A program made the position numbers and the translations under genes. 64,000 nt of DNA from Cupriavidus sp. MP-37 (GTDB lineage Bacteria > Pseudomonadota > Gammaproteobacteria > Burkholderiales > Burkholderiaceae), in contig NZ_CP085344.1 in the NCBI RefSeq assembly GCF_020618415.1, positions 2,503,001 through 2,567,000 on the forward strand, in the 5' to 3' direction. Shown here in pieces: positions 63,405 to 64,000 of the stretch. How positions within the stretch are numbered: position 1 is the stretch's first letter; the number at the start of each line of letters is the position of its first letter. The notes under the pieces were generated by a model. It did not search any database. It worked only from the letters and a program-made list of their open reading frames with translations, and had not been told where the DNA came from.

Positions 63405-63950
63405 ATGCCCGCCATCGACTACCAGACCGCCTTCCAGCTCGCCCCCGTGGGCCTGGTGCTGTCACGCGAGCGCGTGATCGAGGACTGCAACGAAGAAGTC
63501 TGCCGCATCTTCGGCACCACGCGCGAGGCCCTGCTGGGCCAGTCGTTCCAGGTGCTCTACCCCACCGCCGACGAATTCGAGCGCACCGGCGCGCGCATCG
63601 CGCCAATCATGGGCAAGCGCGGCATGTATTCGGACGAGCGCATCATGAAGCGCGCCGGCGGAGAACTGTTCTGGTGCCACGTCACCGGCCGCGCGCTGGA
63701 CCGTGCCCAGCCGCTCGGCGCCGGCATCTGGACCTTCGAGGACTTGTCGCAGAAACGGCAGGTCACCGCCGAACTGACCGCGCGCGAACGCGAGATCGCG
63801 GCGCAACTGGTGGAAGGCAAGACCAGCAAGCAGATCGGCAAGCTGCTGGCTATCAGCCCGCGCACGGTCGATATCTATCGGGCGCGGCTGATGAAGAAGT
63901 ATGGGGCGAGTACGTCGGTGGATCTGGTGCAGCGGCTGGTGAACCACTGA
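63405..63950 (+). CDS. PAS-LuxR transcriptional regulator
   Basis: 181 residues from the ATG at 63405. One PAS domain (about 8-115: LAPVGLVLSRERVIEDCNEE; RIFGTTREALLGQSFQVLYP) followed by a LuxR-type helix-turn-helix (LTAREREIAAQLVEGKTSKQ, then IGKLLAISPRTVDIYRARLM). No receiver domain, so it senses a ligand or redox state itself. Divergent from scoAB, with 181 bases between them, and a likely regulator of these genes. Confidence 0.87.
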   Translation: MPAIDYQTAFQLAPVGLVLSRERVIEDCNEEVCRIFGTTREALLGQSFQVLYPTADEFERTGARIAPIMGKRGMYSDERIMKRAGGELFWCHVTGRALDRAQPLGAGIWTFEDLSQKRQVTAELTAREREIAAQLVEGKTSKQIGKLLAISPRTVDIYRARLMKKYGASTSVDLVQRLVNH

Positions 63951-64000
63951 CAAACACCAATACCAATAGCAGGGAGATCGGTTTTCGGTGCGCCCAAGCG

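Overview
The window is high-GC DNA from a beta-proteobacterium of the Burkholderiaceae, most probably Cupriavidus (the Ralstonia eutropha group). The evidence is a 192-residue phasin typical of PhaP1, a pyruvate dehydrogenase cluster in the order aceE-aceF-lpdA with a beta-proteobacterial proteasome homologue inside it, D-3-hydroxybutyrate dehydrogenase and succinyl-CoA:3-oxoacid CoA-transferase for polyhydroxybutyrate turnover, a Bug-type solute-binding protein, and the infC-rpmI-rplT-pheS-pheT-ihfA-merR block. Nearly all of it reads as chromosomal backbone. The one clear mobile element is a complete IS3-family insertion sequence at 32212-33659.

Layout. 1-3128: an IclR regulator cut by the window edge, then a GntR/FCD regulator with an FAD-linked 2-hydroxyacid dehydrogenase. 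3148-7794 (minus): PbpG endopeptidase, nitroreductase, acyl-CoA thioesterase, EamA exporter and a histone-deacetylase-like hydrolase. 7955-8949: phaP1 with a sigma70 promoter flanked by two probable PhaR operators. 9056-16192 (minus): E3, proteasome homologue BPH, E2 and E1 of the PDH region. 16617-20021: a two-PAS sensor kinase and FixJ-type regulator divergent from aceE. 20119-27310: CbiM-like permease, FolD, oligopeptidase A, exonuclease III, a MarR regulator and a SulP transporter. 27495-30844: a DUF1488 protein, then two identical tRNA-Lys(CTT) genes bracketing an 8-oxoguanine-deaminase-like enzyme and a LysR regulator. 31012-34354: Bug protein, the insertion sequence and a secreted repeat protein. 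34371-41854: acetate/succinate CoA-transferase, a MarR-like protein and the 1617-residue NAD-glutamate dehydrogenase. 41876-46895: small uncharacterised proteins (one with a LexA box) and an alkyl-sulfatase operon. 47256-55888: tRNA-Pro, MerR, IhfA, PheT, PheS, L20, L35, IF3, ThrS and tRNA-Val. 55910-63950: RelA, RidA, an alpha/beta hydrolase, 3-hydroxybutyrate dehydrogenase, a DUF411 protein, a HigBA-type toxin-antitoxin pair, ScoB/ScoA and a PAS-LuxR regulator.

How the genes fit together. Carbon storage and acetyl-CoA handling recur: phasin coats PHB granules, PDH makes acetyl-CoA, 3-hydroxybutyrate dehydrogenase and ScoAB return stored carbon to acetoacetyl-CoA, and the acetate/succinate CoA-transferase and the large glutamate dehydrogenase link to the TCA cycle. 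The translation block (IF3, L35, L20, PheST, ThrS) and RelA are housekeeping.

The points most worth a second look are the BPH gene inside the PDH operon; the insertion of the IS element exactly into the CATG loop of a transcription terminator; the small LexA-boxed gene at 43376; the PhaR operator pair; and the tRNA-Lys direct repeat. I found no CRISPR array, no prophage and no clearly new multi-gene defence system.
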